From: Nocardioides zeae
GTDB lineage: Bacteria; Actinomycetota; Actinomycetes; Propionibacteriales; Nocardioidaceae
Length of the DNA stretch: 64,000 nt
Direction of reading: 5' to 3'
Assembly: GCF_030818655.1 (NCBI RefSeq)
Contig: NZ_JAUTAN010000001.1
Coordinates: 1,922,001 to 1,986,000, forward strand
How positions within the stretch are numbered: the stretch's first letter is position 1; every line of letters starts with the position of its first letter. Below, in pieces: positions 35,741 to 44,358 of this stretch. The position numbers and the translations under genes are program-made. The notes below the pieces were generated by a model that saw only the letters and a list, made by a program, of their open reading frames with translations, was not told the DNA's origin and searched no databases.

Positions 35741-38700
35741 TCACGCGTCCTTCGGGTCGAGCACCGTGTCGATGACCTTGGCCGCCCACTCGAGCAGCGC
35801 CAGCCCGGTGATGGGCTTGCCCGCCACCACGGCGGTCTGCGGACGCGGCACCAGCACGGTGTCCGTGGCCGGCTTGACCAGCGACTTCGGGTAGAGCCGC
35901 TGCAGCCGCACGGCGCGCGACTCGGGCAGCGAGACGGGCGCGAACCGCACGTTCTTGCCCGCCGAGGTGACCTCGCGGATCCCGGCCGCGCGGGCCCGCG
36001 CCCGGAACCGCGCGACGTAGAGGAGGCTCTCCACCTCGACCGGGGGCTCGCCGTACCGGTCGACGAGCTCCTCGCGGATCGTGTCGACGTCCTCGTTGCT
36101 GCGCACCTCCGACAGGCGCTTGTACATCTCGAGCCGCAGGCGCTCGCTCGGCACGTAGCCGTGCGGCAGGTGCGCCTCGACGGGCAGCTCGATGCGCACC
36201 TCCTCCAGCTGGTCGTCCGGGGCGCCCTTGAAGTCGGCCACCGCCTCGCCGACGAGCCGCACGTAGAGGTCGAAGCCGACGTCCGCGATGTGGCCGGACT
36301 GCTCCCCGCCGAGCAGGTTGCCGGCGCCGCGGATCTCGAGGTCCTTCATGGCGATCGCCATGCCGCCGCCGAGGTCCGAGTGCTGGGCCAGCGTCGCGAG
36401 CCGCTCGTGCGCGGTCTCCGTCAGCGGCTTCTCGCTCGGGTAGAGGAAGTAGGCGTAGGCCCGCTCCCGCGACCGGCCGACGCGCCCGCGCAGCTGGTGC
36501 AGCTGCGAGAGGCCGAGCGTGTCGGAGCGCTCGATGATCATCGTGTTGGCGTTGGAGACGTCGAGGCCCGACTCCACCAGCGTCGTGCAGACGAGCACGT
36601 CGAAGCGCTTCTCCCAGAAGTCGAGCATCACCTGCTCGAGCTGCTTCTCGTTCATCTGGCCGTGGGCCGTGGCGACCCGTGCCTCCGGCACCAGCTCCGT
36701 CAGGTGCTGGGCGGCCTTCTCGATCGACTGCACGCGGTTGTGGATGTAGAACACCTGGCCGTCGCGCAGCAGCTCCCGCCGGATGGCGGCGATGACCTGC
36801 CGGTCCTCGTACGCGCCGACGTACGTCAGCACCGGGTGCCGCTCCTCCGGGGGCGTGGTGATCGTCGACATCTCGCGGATGCCGGTCACCGCCATCTCGA
36901 GCGTGCGCGGGATGGGCGTCGCCGACATGGCCAGCACGTCGACGCTGGTGCGGAGCCGCTTCATCTGCTCCTTGTGCTCCACGCCGAAGCGCTGCTCCTC
37001 GTCGACGATGATGAGGCCGAGGTCCTTGAACCGGATGTCGGGGTTGAGCAGGCGGTGGGTGCCGATCACGATGTCGACCTCACCGGTGGTGAGGCCCTCC
37101 AGCACCGCCTTGGCCTCCTTGTCGGACTGGAAACGGCTCAGCGCCTTCAGCACGACGGGGAACCCGCTCATGCGCTCCGCGAAGGTCGAGAAGTGCTGCG
37201 TCACGAGCAGCGTCGTGGGCACGAGCACGGCGACCTGCTTGCCGTCCTGCACCGCCTTGAACGCGGCGCGCACCGCGATCTCGGTCTTGCCGTAGCCCAC
37301 GTCGCCGCAGACCAGCCGGTCCATGGGCACCAGCCGCTCCATGTCGCCCTTGACCTCGTCGACCGTCGAGAGCTGGTCCGGCGTCTCCGCGAACGGGAAC
37401 GCGTCCTCGAGCTCGCGCTGCCACGGCGTGTCGGGGCCGAAGGCGTGGCCCTGGGTGGCCTGCCGCGCGGCGTACAGCTTGATGAGCTCCGCCGCGATCT
37501 CCTTGACCGCCTTGCGGGCACGCGCCTTGCGCTTGGTCCAGTCGCCGCCGCCGAGGCGGTCGAGGGCCGGCTGCTCGCCGCCGACGTAGCGCGTCACCTG
37601 GTCGAGGGCGTCGGCCGGCACGTAGAGCCGGTCCGGCGGGGCGCCCCGCTTGGAGGCGCCGTACTCGAGCACGAGGTACTCCCGCACCGCCCCCTGCACC
37701 TCGCGCTGCTTCATCTCGATGAAGCGGCCGACACCGTGCTGCTCGTGCACGACGAAGTCGCCGGCCTTGAGCTCGAGCGGGTCGATCTGGCGCTTGCGGC
37801 GGGCGGGCATCTTGCGCATGTCGCGCGTCGACGCCTTCTGGCCCGAGATGTCCTCACCGGTGAGCAGGGCGAGGCGGTTGGGCTCGTCCACGAGGCCGTG
37901 GGTGAGCGCGCCGCAGGTCACCGTCACGACGTCGGTCGGCGGGAGGGTGTCGACGGCGTCGACGAGACGGGCCGGTACGTCGCGGTCCGCCAGCGCCTCG
38001 ACCGTGCGCTGGGCCGGACCGTGGCCCGGGTGCACGACGACGACGCGGTAGCCCTGGGTGAGCCAGCCCCCCACGTCGGCGAGCGCCTTCTCGACGTCGC
38101 CGCGGTAGGCCTCGGCGGGCTTCACCGACAGCGGCCGGCTGGGCACGCCGGCGATGGCGGCTTCCGTGGCCGGGGCGTCGACGGGCGCGCCGTCGTCCGC
38201 GATGCCGAACGGGCTGATGCTCCACCAGGCCTGGCCGCGGGCCAGGGCGTGCTCGCGCACGTCGGCGTAGGAGCGGTACGACGCCGCCCCCAGGTCGATC
38301 GGCGCCTGGCCCCCGCCGGCCGCGGCCGCCCAGGAGGCCGCGAGGAACTCCTCGCTCGTCGCGACGAGGTCCGCCGCACGACGGCGGCCGCGCTCGGGGT
38401 CGAGGACGAGCACGTGGGCGTCGGTCGGCAGCACGTCGAGGAGCAGCTCCAGCTCGTCGACGAGCACCGGCGCGAGCGACTCCATGCCCTCGACCGCGAT
38501 GCCCTCGGCGAGCTTCTCGGTGAGCTCGCGCAGCTGCGGGTGCTGCTCACCGAGGGCCCGGGCGCGCTCCCGCACCTCGGGCGTCAGCAGCAGCTCGCGG
38601 CAGGGCGGCGCCCACAACCGCTCGACCTTCTCCAGGGTGCGCTGGTCGGCGACCGAGAAGGTGCGGATGTCCTCCACCTCGTCGCCCCAGAACTCGACGC

Positions 38701-39298
38701 GCAGCGGGTGCTCGTCCGTCGGGGGGAAGACGTCGACGATGCCGCCACGCACGGCGTACTCCCCGCGCTTCTCGACGAGGTCGACGCGCGTGTACGCCGC
38801 CGCCTCCAGCCCGCGGACCACTCCCTCGAGCGACGCCTCGGCCCCGGGGGCGAGCTCGACGGGCACGAGGTCGCCCAGGCCCTTGACCTGCGGCTGCAAC
38901 ACGCTGCGCACCGGCGCCACGACGACGGACAGCGGGCCGTTGGCCGCGTCGTCCCCCGGGTGCGCGAGGCGGCGCAGCACGGCGAGGCGGCGGCCGACGG
39001 TGTCGCTGCGGGGGCTGAGCCGCTCGTGCGGGAGGGTCTCCCAGCTGGGGAAGTAGCCGACCGTCGCCGGGTCGAGCAGGTCGCCCAGCGCGGCGACGAG
39101 CTCCTCGGCGTCACGGGTCGTGGCGGTCACGGCGAGGACGGTGCGACCGAGGTCGGCGAGCCCCTTCACGACGAACGGCCGCACCGCGGCGGGACCGGTC
39201 AGGTCGAGGACCCGCTCGGAGCGGTCCCGCGCCCCCGCGAGCGCCTCGTCGAGGGTCGGATCGGCCAGGACGGCGTCGGCGAGCCCGGAGAGTTGCAC
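35741..39298 (-). CDS. mfd: Transcription-repair coupling factor
   Basis: Removes stalled RNA polymerase from DNA lesions and recruits UvrA. The 1185-residue protein has the complete order: UvrB-like damage module (TVGYFPSWETLPHERLSPRSD); RNA-polymerase-interacting domain (GDFVVHEQHGVGRF); and RecG-like motor with Walker A (CGDVGYGKTEIAVRAAF), DEEQRFG, ATPIPRTL and SGLDVSNANTMIIERSD. The TRCF C-terminal domain (LPHGYVPSERLRLEMYKRL) ends it. GTG 39298 has no clear ribosome site; TAGGCT sits just upstream, so a leaderless message is possible. The region upstream holds inverted repeats shared with the end of the transglycosylase gene. Confidence 0.97.
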   Translation of the reverse strand: MQLSGLADAVLADPTLDEALAGARDRSERVLDLTGPAAVRPFVVKGLADLGRTVLAVTATTRDAEELVAALGDLLDPATVGYFPSWETLPHERLSPRSDTVGRRLAVLRRLAHPGDDAANGPLSVVVAPVRSVLQPQVKGLGDLVPVELAPGAEASLEGVVRGLEAAAYTRVDLVEKRGEYAVRGGIVDVFPPTDEHPLRVEFWGDEVEDIRTFSVADQRTLEKVERLWAPPCRELLLTPEVRERARALGEQHPQLRELTEKLAEGIAVEGMESLAPVLVDELELLLDVLPTDAHVLVLDPERGRRRAADLVATSEEFLAASWAAAAGGGQAPIDLGAASYRSYADVREHALARGQAWWSISPFGIADDGAPVDAPATEAAIAGVPSRPLSVKPAEAYRGDVEKALADVGGWLTQGYRVVVVHPGHGPAQRTVEALADRDVPARLVDAVDTLPPTDVVTVTCGALTHGLVDEPNRLALLTGEDISGQKASTRDMRKMPARRKRQIDPLELKAGDFVVHEQHGVGRFIEMKQREVQGAVREYLVLEYGASKRGAPPDRLYVPADALDQVTRYVGGEQPALDRLGGGDWTKRKARARKAVKEIAAELIKLYAARQATQGHAFGPDTPWQRELEDAFPFAETPDQLSTVDEVKGDMERLVPMDRLVCGDVGYGKTEIAVRAAFKAVQDGKQVAVLVPTTLLVTQHFSTFAERMSGFPVVLKALSRFQSDKEAKAVLEGLTTGEVDIVIGTHRLLNPDIRFKDLGLIIVDEEQRFGVEHKEQMKRLRTSVDVLAMSATPIPRTLEMAVTGIREMSTITTPPEERHPVLTYVGAYEDRQVIAAIRRELLRDGQVFYIHNRVQSIEKAAQHLTELVPEARVATAHGQMNEKQLEQVMLDFWEKRFDVLVCTTLVESGLDVSNANTMIIERSDTLGLSQLHQLRGRVGRSRERAYAYFLYPSEKPLTETAHERLATLAQHSDLGGGMAIAMKDLEIRGAGNLLGGEQSGHIADVGFDLYVRLVGEAVADFKGAPDDQLEEVRIELPVEAHLPHGYVPSERLRLEMYKRLSEVRSNEDVDTIREELVDRYGEPPVEVESLLYVARFRARARAAGIREVTSAGKNVRFAPVSLPESRAVRLQRLYPKSLVKPATDTVLVPRPQTAVVAGKPITGLALLEWAAKVIDTVLDPKDA

Positions 39299-39375
39299 GA
39301 GGAAGGAGCCTAGTCCGGGCCCCGGCGCGCCACCATTCGAGGACGGGCGGGGCGTGGGTGGGGGCCCGGGGTAAA

Positions 39376-39470
39376 GAAAACGCGGACCGGGCGTCGGCCT
39401 GGGGAAAGAGAACGCGGACCCGGAGGCCCGGGTCCTCGGCGTGTCGCGGGCTCGGGTCCGCGTTTTCCTT
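39376..39470. repeat. GA(A/G)AACGCGGACC direct and inverted repeats (family D)
   Basis: GAAAACGCGGACC at 39376-39388 and GAGAACGCGGACC at 39408-39420 are direct copies, and GGTCCGCGTTTTC (39455-39467) is their inverse. Either upstream copy can pair with the inverse to make a 13-bp stem, so two alternative hairpins exist. The block lies between the transglycosylase stop and the mfd start, both on the minus strand, and may end one transcript or regulate mfd. Confidence 0.65.
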
Positions 39471-39532
39471 CGCCGCGCCGCACGGCCCGCGCACTTTCTT
39501 CCGACCGGGCTCGACCAGGCCCGATCGGCGCC

Positions 39533-40492
39533 TCAGCCCGCGGCGTCCGCGTACCCGCTCGCGGCCGCGTACACCGACGCGACGTAGGCATCGTCGTGGT
39601 TGTAGGAGAACACCGCCTCGGCCCAGCCCTTCCCCGTCGCGAGGTCGTGGCCGTCGTGGCAGAGGTAGCGGGCGGCGGCGTAGGCCGCGTCGTCGAGGTC
39701 GTTGGGATCCATGACGCCGTCACCGTCGCCGTCGGAGCGCCAGCGGTCCCAGGTCGAGGAGATGAACTGGAGCGGACCGACGGCGTGGTCCCACGTCGGG
39801 TCGCCGTGCCACGCGGCGAGCAGCGGGTCGGACGGGATCGCCGCGAACCCCCCGGTCCCGTCGAGCGCCGGACCCACGATCGGCGGCTCGGCCCGGCCGT
39901 CGAGGCCGAGGATGCTGCCGTGGATCGTGCCGTGGTGGGACTCGACCCACCCGATGCCGGCGAGCGTCGACCAGCCCATCGAGCACGACGGCGCCTCCGT
40001 GCGCAGGCGCAGCTCGGCCACGGCGTACGCGTTGACCGCGACCGGCGGGATGCCCGTCGCCTCGGCCACCTGGGCGGTCCAGGCGGCGTCCACGACCGGG
40101 ACGACCGGGCGCCCGGCGGGCACGATCGGCGCGGGGTCGGAGGCGGGCGGCACCACCCCGCCGGGCGCGGACGTCCCCGCCTCGGGCGCCGGTGCCGGGG
40201 TGTCCCGGCCGAGCCACCACGCCGTGCCGACGAGGGCGAGGCCGAGGACCGCCACGAGGAGGGGTACGGCGAGGCGCCGTGTCCGCTGACGCCGCTGCGC
40301 CGCCCGGCGTCGGCGCTGGGCGGCGGTGGGCGCGCGACCCGACGACCGCGGCGCAGGCCGCCTGGCCGGAGCCGTCTTCTTCGCCGCGGCCTTCTTCGGC
40401 GCGGCCTTCTTCGGCGCGGCCTTCCCAGCCGCGGTCGTGCGCGGCGTCGGCCGGCTCCGCGGCGCCGGACGCCGCGGACCCGGCGAGGTCAC
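39533..40492 (-). CDS. Membrane-anchored lytic transglycosylase (LpqU-like)
   Basis: A 319-residue peptidoglycan lytic enzyme. The cytoplasmic N-terminus is a Lys/Ala/Pro-rich tail of histone-H1 style (KKAAPKKAAAKK). One membrane helix (about 73-94) is followed by a Pro-rich linker. The SLT-like domain at about 135-319 has catalytic Glu184 in AGIGWVESHHG, then VGPLQFISSTWDRW. A calcium-loop-like DGDGDGVMDPND and FSYNHDDAYVASVY follow. This resembles actinobacterial LpqU proteins near mfd and eno. GTG 40492 overlaps the pstB stop by four bases, tying it to the phosphate operon. Confidence 0.85.
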   Translation of the reverse strand: MTSPGPRRPAPRSRPTPRTTAAGKAAPKKAAPKKAAAKKTAPARRPAPRSSGRAPTAAQRRRRAAQRRQRTRRLAVPLLVAVLGLALVGTAWWLGRDTPAPAPEAGTSAPGGVVPPASDPAPIVPAGRPVVPVVDAAWTAQVAEATGIPPVAVNAYAVAELRLRTEAPSCSMGWSTLAGIGWVESHHGTIHGSILGLDGRAEPPIVGPALDGTGGFAAIPSDPLLAAWHGDPTWDHAVGPLQFISSTWDRWRSDGDGDGVMDPNDLDDAAYAAARYLCHDGHDLATGKGWAEAVFSYNHDDAYVASVYAAASGYADAAG

Positions 40493-41415
40493 CCGAAGCG
40501 GCCGTTGACGTAGTCGCTCGTGCGCTGGTCGCGGGGTGTGGTGAACATGGCGTCAGTATCCCCGTGCTCGACGATCACGCCGGGAGTGCCCTGCGCGGCG
40601 AGGAAGAAGGCGCAGGTCTGGGAGACCCGACGGGCCTGCTGCATGTTGTGCGTGACGATGACGATGGTGATCTCGCGGGCCAGCTCCGTCATGGTCTCCT
40701 CGATGACCCGGGTCGAGGTGGGGTCGAGCGCGGAGCACGGCTCGTCCATGAGCAGCACCTCGGGCCGCACCGCGAGCGAGCGGGCGATGCACAGCCGCTG
40801 CTGCTGCCCGCCCGACAGGCCGCCGCCGGGCGCACCGAGCCGGTCCCGCACCTCGGTCCACAGGCCGGCCCGCACGAGCGAGCTCTCGACGAGCTCGTCC
40901 TTCTCGTCGCGTGACGCCTTGGTGCCGGTGAGGCGGAGGCCCGCGAGCACGTTCTCCCTGATCGACATGGCGGGGAACGGGTTGGGCTTCTGGAACACCA
41001 TCCCGATGGCCCGGCGGGCGTCGGTCAGCTTGCGCCGCGGGTCGTAGACGTCCTGGCCGTCGAGGAGCACCTCGCCGGCGAGCGCCGCGGACGGCACCAG
41101 CTCGTGCATCCGGTTGAGGATGCGCAGGAAGGTCGACTTGCCGCACCCCGACGGACCGATGAGCGCGGTCACGCTCCGTGCGGGCATGGTGAGCGAGACG
41201 CGGTCGAGCACGAGCCGGTCGCCGAACCACGCCGACACCTCGCGCGCCTCGAGCTCCCCGCCCGTGCCGGGACCGGCGCCGCCGGTGCCCACCCGGTACG
41301 CCGCGGGCCCGCCGCCCGGCACCTCCCCGGGCAGGGCCGGGATGACGGTGGTGGCCTGGTCGTCGGCGTACAGGTCGACGGTCGCCGCGGTGGGGACGAC
41401 GGGGTCGTGGCGCAT
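40489..41415 (-). CDS. pstB: Phosphate ABC transporter ATP-binding protein PstB
   Basis: ATPase of the high-affinity phosphate importer. Walker A is LIGPSGCGKSTFLRILNRM, the Q-loop is FQKPNPFPAMSI, the ABC signature is LSGGQQQRLCIARSLA and Walker B is VLLMDEPCSALDP. The His switch is IVTHNMQQA. The NRM after Walker A and QKPNPFP are specific to PstB. An extra N-terminal stretch of about 55 residues (Pro/Gly/Ala-rich) precedes the ABC domain. It is separated from the rest of the pst genes by a strong hairpin and overlaps the transglycosylase start. Confidence 0.95.
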   Translation of the reverse strand: MRHDPVVPTAATVDLYADDQATTVIPALPGEVPGGGPAAYRVGTGGAGPGTGGELEAREVSAWFGDRLVLDRVSLTMPARSVTALIGPSGCGKSTFLRILNRMHELVPSAALAGEVLLDGQDVYDPRRKLTDARRAIGMVFQKPNPFPAMSIRENVLAGLRLTGTKASRDEKDELVESSLVRAGLWTEVRDRLGAPGGGLSGGQQQRLCIARSLAVRPEVLLMDEPCSALDPTSTRVIEETMTELAREITIVIVTHNMQQARRVSQTCAFFLAAQGTPGVIVEHGDTDAMFTTPRDQRTSDYVNGRFG

Positions 41416-41435
41416 GGGTCGGTTCCTCTCGGGGT

Positions 41436-41474
41436 GGCCCGCCGCCGTCGGACGGTGTCCGACGACGGCGGGCC
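41436..41474 (-). terminator. Strong hairpin between Ig-bearing binding protein and pstB
   Basis: A GGCCCGCCGCCGTCGGAC arm pairs with its inverse over about 18 bp (one mismatch) with a three-base loop, 32 nt past the stop of the upstream gene and 21 nt before pstB. It is likely a partial terminator or an RNA stabiliser that lowers pstB relative to the binding-protein genes. Confidence 0.6.
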
Positions 41475-41506
41475 GGGATGTGCGGTGGGGCGGTCCGGCG
41501 GGTGGG

Positions 41507-43354
41507 TCAGCGACCCGTGACCGTGAAGGTCTGGCTGCGGCCGTTGACGCTGCGGTCGCCGGAGTAGACGGCGCGCAGGGTGTGCGTGCCCCGGCCGACC
41601 TTCGGCAGGGTGATGGCGGCGACGCCCCGGCTCACCGTGCCGCGGGCGAAGACCTTGCTGCCGGCGTAGATCGTCACGCTGCCGGTGATGGCCTGCTGGA
41701 CGCCGGGCACGGTGACGACGACGGTCCCGCGGGTGCGGGACGCGCTGGTGGAGACGGCCGACGGGAAGGTCTCCCCGATGGCCGGGGTCGCCTTCTGGAT
41801 GGTGTGCGTGCCCGACGCGGAGGCGGGGACGAGCACGTCGTTGCCGAGGTACTCCATCTTGATGGCGTAGGCACCGGCGGGCGTCGAGGCCCCGGCGGTC
41901 AGCGTGGCCTTGCCGTTCGCGTCGAGGGCGACGGTCGTGCGGGCGCCGCCGAACGTGAAGCGGACCTGGCCGGTGGCCGCGGCGCCGTCCGGCGTCGTGA
42001 CGGTCGCGGACAGCACCCGGGCCTGGCCGAAGCTGCTGCGGCTCGGCGAGACACCCGCCCGGAGCACCGGTGCGACCTTGACGACGACGGAGGCGGCGGC
42101 GGAGGTGGAGCCCTCCTGGAGCACGCCGGAGCCGGGCACGTAGCGCGCCGTGTAGGTGTGGCTGCCCGCGGGGACGCCGGTGATCGTCGTGGCGAAGCGG
42201 CCCTGCGCGAACCGCGCCGTGGCGACCTTCGTCGTGCCCTCGAGGACCTCGACGGTGCCCGCCGAGACGTCCGCGCCCTTCGCGTCGACCGTGGCCGCGA
42301 ACGCCACGCTGCCCGCCGCCGGCGAGGACGCGGTGAGCGTCGTGCCCGTCACGACGACCTCGTTGGTCGTGAAGTTCGACGTCGCGCTCTGGGTCGCCTC
42401 GCCGCACACGCCGCCGAACTCGTCGCGGGCGAGCTGGTCGAAGCCGGCGGCCTCGATGAGCGGGCGCGCGTCGGTCGAGCACACGAAGCCGTCGGCGCCG
42501 AAGACGCCCGCGAGGCGGGTGCGGTCGGCCGCGCGCACGACGTTGTAGAGCGCACGCTTGGCGGAGAACCCGCCGACGATGGTGACGGTGCCCGCCAGCT
42601 CGGCCCGACCGGTCGAGAACGGCGCGATCGCGTTGGGGTTCGACTTCACGGTGGTGTCGTCGTGCTCCTGCACGTCCACCACCGTCGCGGCCAGCGTGAC
42701 GTCGACACCGCCGTTGAGCTTCTTCAGCTCGGAGGTGAAGAAGGAGCGCGTGCCGGAGCCCGACTGCGGGATCTGCGGGACGATCGCGCCCGCCTTGCCG
42801 CCGACCTCGCTCCAGTTCTTGATCGTGCCCTGGTAGATCCCGACGATCTGCGCCGAGGTCAGGGTGGCGGGCGCGTTGGTCGTGCGGGCCGTCGCGAGCC
42901 CGAGGCCGTCGACGGCGAACGGGTAGGCGTAGAGGCCGGCGTTGACCTCGGCGTCGTTGAGCGCCGAGGAGGAGCGCGCGAAGTCGATGTTCGGGTTCGA
43001 GGGGTTGTAGAGCGTGGCCTTGCCCTGGCCCGAGCCGTTGGGCCGGTTGACGGGCTGCGTCCCCTGGCGCACGACGATCTGCGCGCTGGTGCCGGCCGTG
43101 AGGGCGTGGAAGCTGCGGAGCTTCCCCGTGGTGACGGAGGCGTTGTAGCCCGGCACCGCGGTCCCGGCGACGGTCGCGCCGTCGGCCAGGTTGTCGAGCA
43201 CGAACTGGCTGGTGTCGGAGCCGACGCCGACGATGTCGCCGGCGGCGGGCGGAGCGGCGGGGTCGGCCGAGGCGGGGGCGAGCGAGCCCAGCGCGAGCGC
43301 CGCGGTCGCCAGCGACCCGGCGAGCACGGTGGAGAGGAGCGGACGAGCGAACAT
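41507..43354 (-). CDS. PstS-like substrate-binding protein with C-terminal Ig-like repeats
   Basis: A 615-residue secreted protein. The signal peptide MFARPLLSTVLAGSLATAALALGSLAPASA is followed by a PBP-II fold (about 31-335): GDIVGVGSDTSQFVLDNLA, IDFARSSSALND, VDGLGLATARTTNAPATLTSAQIVGIYQG, and the PstS-type anion loop PQSGSGTRSFFTSEL. Cys-containing VCSTDARPLIEAAGF/GGVCGE follow. Three or more Ig-like domains (about 340-615) end in RGTHTLRAVYSGDRSVNGRSQTF. Those Ig domains resemble those of the phytase-like protein at 27.4-31.2 kb. It probably binds phosphate or a phosphorylated ligand at the cell surface. Sits in the pst operon. Confidence 0.82.
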   Translation of the reverse strand: MFARPLLSTVLAGSLATAALALGSLAPASADPAAPPAAGDIVGVGSDTSQFVLDNLADGATVAGTAVPGYNASVTTGKLRSFHALTAGTSAQIVVRQGTQPVNRPNGSGQGKATLYNPSNPNIDFARSSSALNDAEVNAGLYAYPFAVDGLGLATARTTNAPATLTSAQIVGIYQGTIKNWSEVGGKAGAIVPQIPQSGSGTRSFFTSELKKLNGGVDVTLAATVVDVQEHDDTTVKSNPNAIAPFSTGRAELAGTVTIVGGFSAKRALYNVVRAADRTRLAGVFGADGFVCSTDARPLIEAAGFDQLARDEFGGVCGEATQSATSNFTTNEVVVTGTTLTASSPAAGSVAFAATVDAKGADVSAGTVEVLEGTTKVATARFAQGRFATTITGVPAGSHTYTARYVPGSGVLQEGSTSAAASVVVKVAPVLRAGVSPSRSSFGQARVLSATVTTPDGAAATGQVRFTFGGARTTVALDANGKATLTAGASTPAGAYAIKMEYLGNDVLVPASASGTHTIQKATPAIGETFPSAVSTSASRTRGTVVVTVPGVQQAITGSVTIYAGSKVFARGTVSRGVAAITLPKVGRGTHTLRAVYSGDRSVNGRSQTFTVTGR

Positions 43355-43449
43355 CGGGTGGATCTCCTGTCATCAGCTGCGCACCACGGTCGCGGTGCGT
43401 TCTTCTCGGGTGGGGTGGGACGGGAGGAACGGGTGCTGCGGAGGAGCGG

Positions 43450-44358
43450 TCAGAGGAGGTTGGGGAGCAGCCGCGCGGCGCTGTCGGCGGTCGCCCAGGA
43501 GAGCGCGAGCACGACGGGGGCGCTCACGACCCACACGAGGGCCCCGGCCACCCGGCGGCGGAGGAGGGCGATGGCGACGACCGCGACGCACACCCCGCCG
43601 AGCTGCAGCGCGAGCAGCGGCAGGGCGGCCGTGTCGACGTGCTGGGGCTTCTCCCCCGCGGGTACGGCGCTGGGCACACCGCCCGGCGCCGCGAACCCCT
43701 CGCCGTCCACGGGCACGGTGGAGGTGTCGACGTAGAGCACCTCGCCCGTGCTGAGCCGCCCGAGCGCCGTGTCCGTCGCGCCCGTGACGAGCGTGAGCCG
43801 GGCCTCGCCGTCGGCGAGGGGCCCGGGCAGCGGGTCGCCCGCCCGCCGCAGCCCCGTCACGGCGAGGCGCTGCCGGCCCTGGGCCCCGACGACCTCGACG
43901 GTGTCGCCGACCGCCAGCTCGTCGAGCCGCGCGAAGGGTCCGCCGAACGTCACGGCCCGGCCCTGCACGACGCTCACGCCCACCTGGCCGGGGAGCACGG
44001 TGTCCCGCCGGTGGCCGGGGCCGGCCCGGAGGTCGCCCGACGCCGTGCCCTCGACGACCACCTCGGCGACGTCGATCGCGGGGATCGTCAGCAGCGCGAC
44101 GGGTGCGCCGACCGGAGCGGTCGGACCGACGGGCACGAAGCCGCCCGCGACGTCGGCGCGGAACGCGTCGTACAGCACCGCCTGGTCGCGCGCGTGGGAG
44201 ACGCCGGAGAGCACGAGCAGGTGCAGCAGCAGCGTGAGGCTGAGCAGCGCGAGCGTGAACGCGGCGGAGGAGCCGACCTCGAGCCGGCTGCCGGGCCCGC
44301 CGACGGGGGCGGTCCTCGGCGGGCCGGGCGCCACGGGGTCGACCACCGGGGCGTTCAC
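43450..44358 (-). CDS. Sortase-fold membrane protein with Cys-to-Gly replacement
   Basis: A 302-residue protein. N-terminal membrane helix at about 33-53, sortase beta-barrel at about 85-212, then two C-terminal membrane helices at about 236-256 and 262-282. His116 (GPGHRRDT) aligns with the catalytic His and Arg201 (LGRLSTG) with the catalytic Arg. The transpeptidase motif TLxTC reads LTLVTG, so Gly193 (GGC codon) replaces the nucleophile. It should be inactive as a transpeptidase, unless the sequence is wrong at one base. GTG 44358 overlaps the previous stop. A scaffold or recognition role for the neighbouring secreted binding proteins is possible. No LPXTG substrates are visible in the operon. 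Confidence 0.72.
   Translation of the reverse strand: MNAPVVDPVAPGPPRTAPVGGPGSRLEVGSSAAFTLALLSLTLLLHLLVLSGVSHARDQAVLYDAFRADVAGGFVPVGPTAPVGAPVALLTIPAIDVAEVVVEGTASGDLRAGPGHRRDTVLPGQVGVSVVQGRAVTFGGPFARLDELAVGDTVEVVGAQGRQRLAVTGLRRAGDPLPGPLADGEARLTLVTGATDTALGRLSTGEVLYVDTSTVPVDGEGFAAPGGVPSAVPAGEKPQHVDTAALPLLALQLGGVCVAVVAIALLRRRVAGALVWVVSAPVVLALSWATADSAARLLPNLL

Noticed and set aside
36161..39313. A 1050-residue open frame on the plus strand
   Set aside because: Antisense to mfd, whose protein motifs are complete; the translation is low-complexity Arg/His/Leu/Glu.
43450..44358. Active class C/E sortase for pilus or wall-protein anchoring
   Set aside because: The catalytic Cys is replaced by Gly and no LPXTG-type substrate is encoded nearby.
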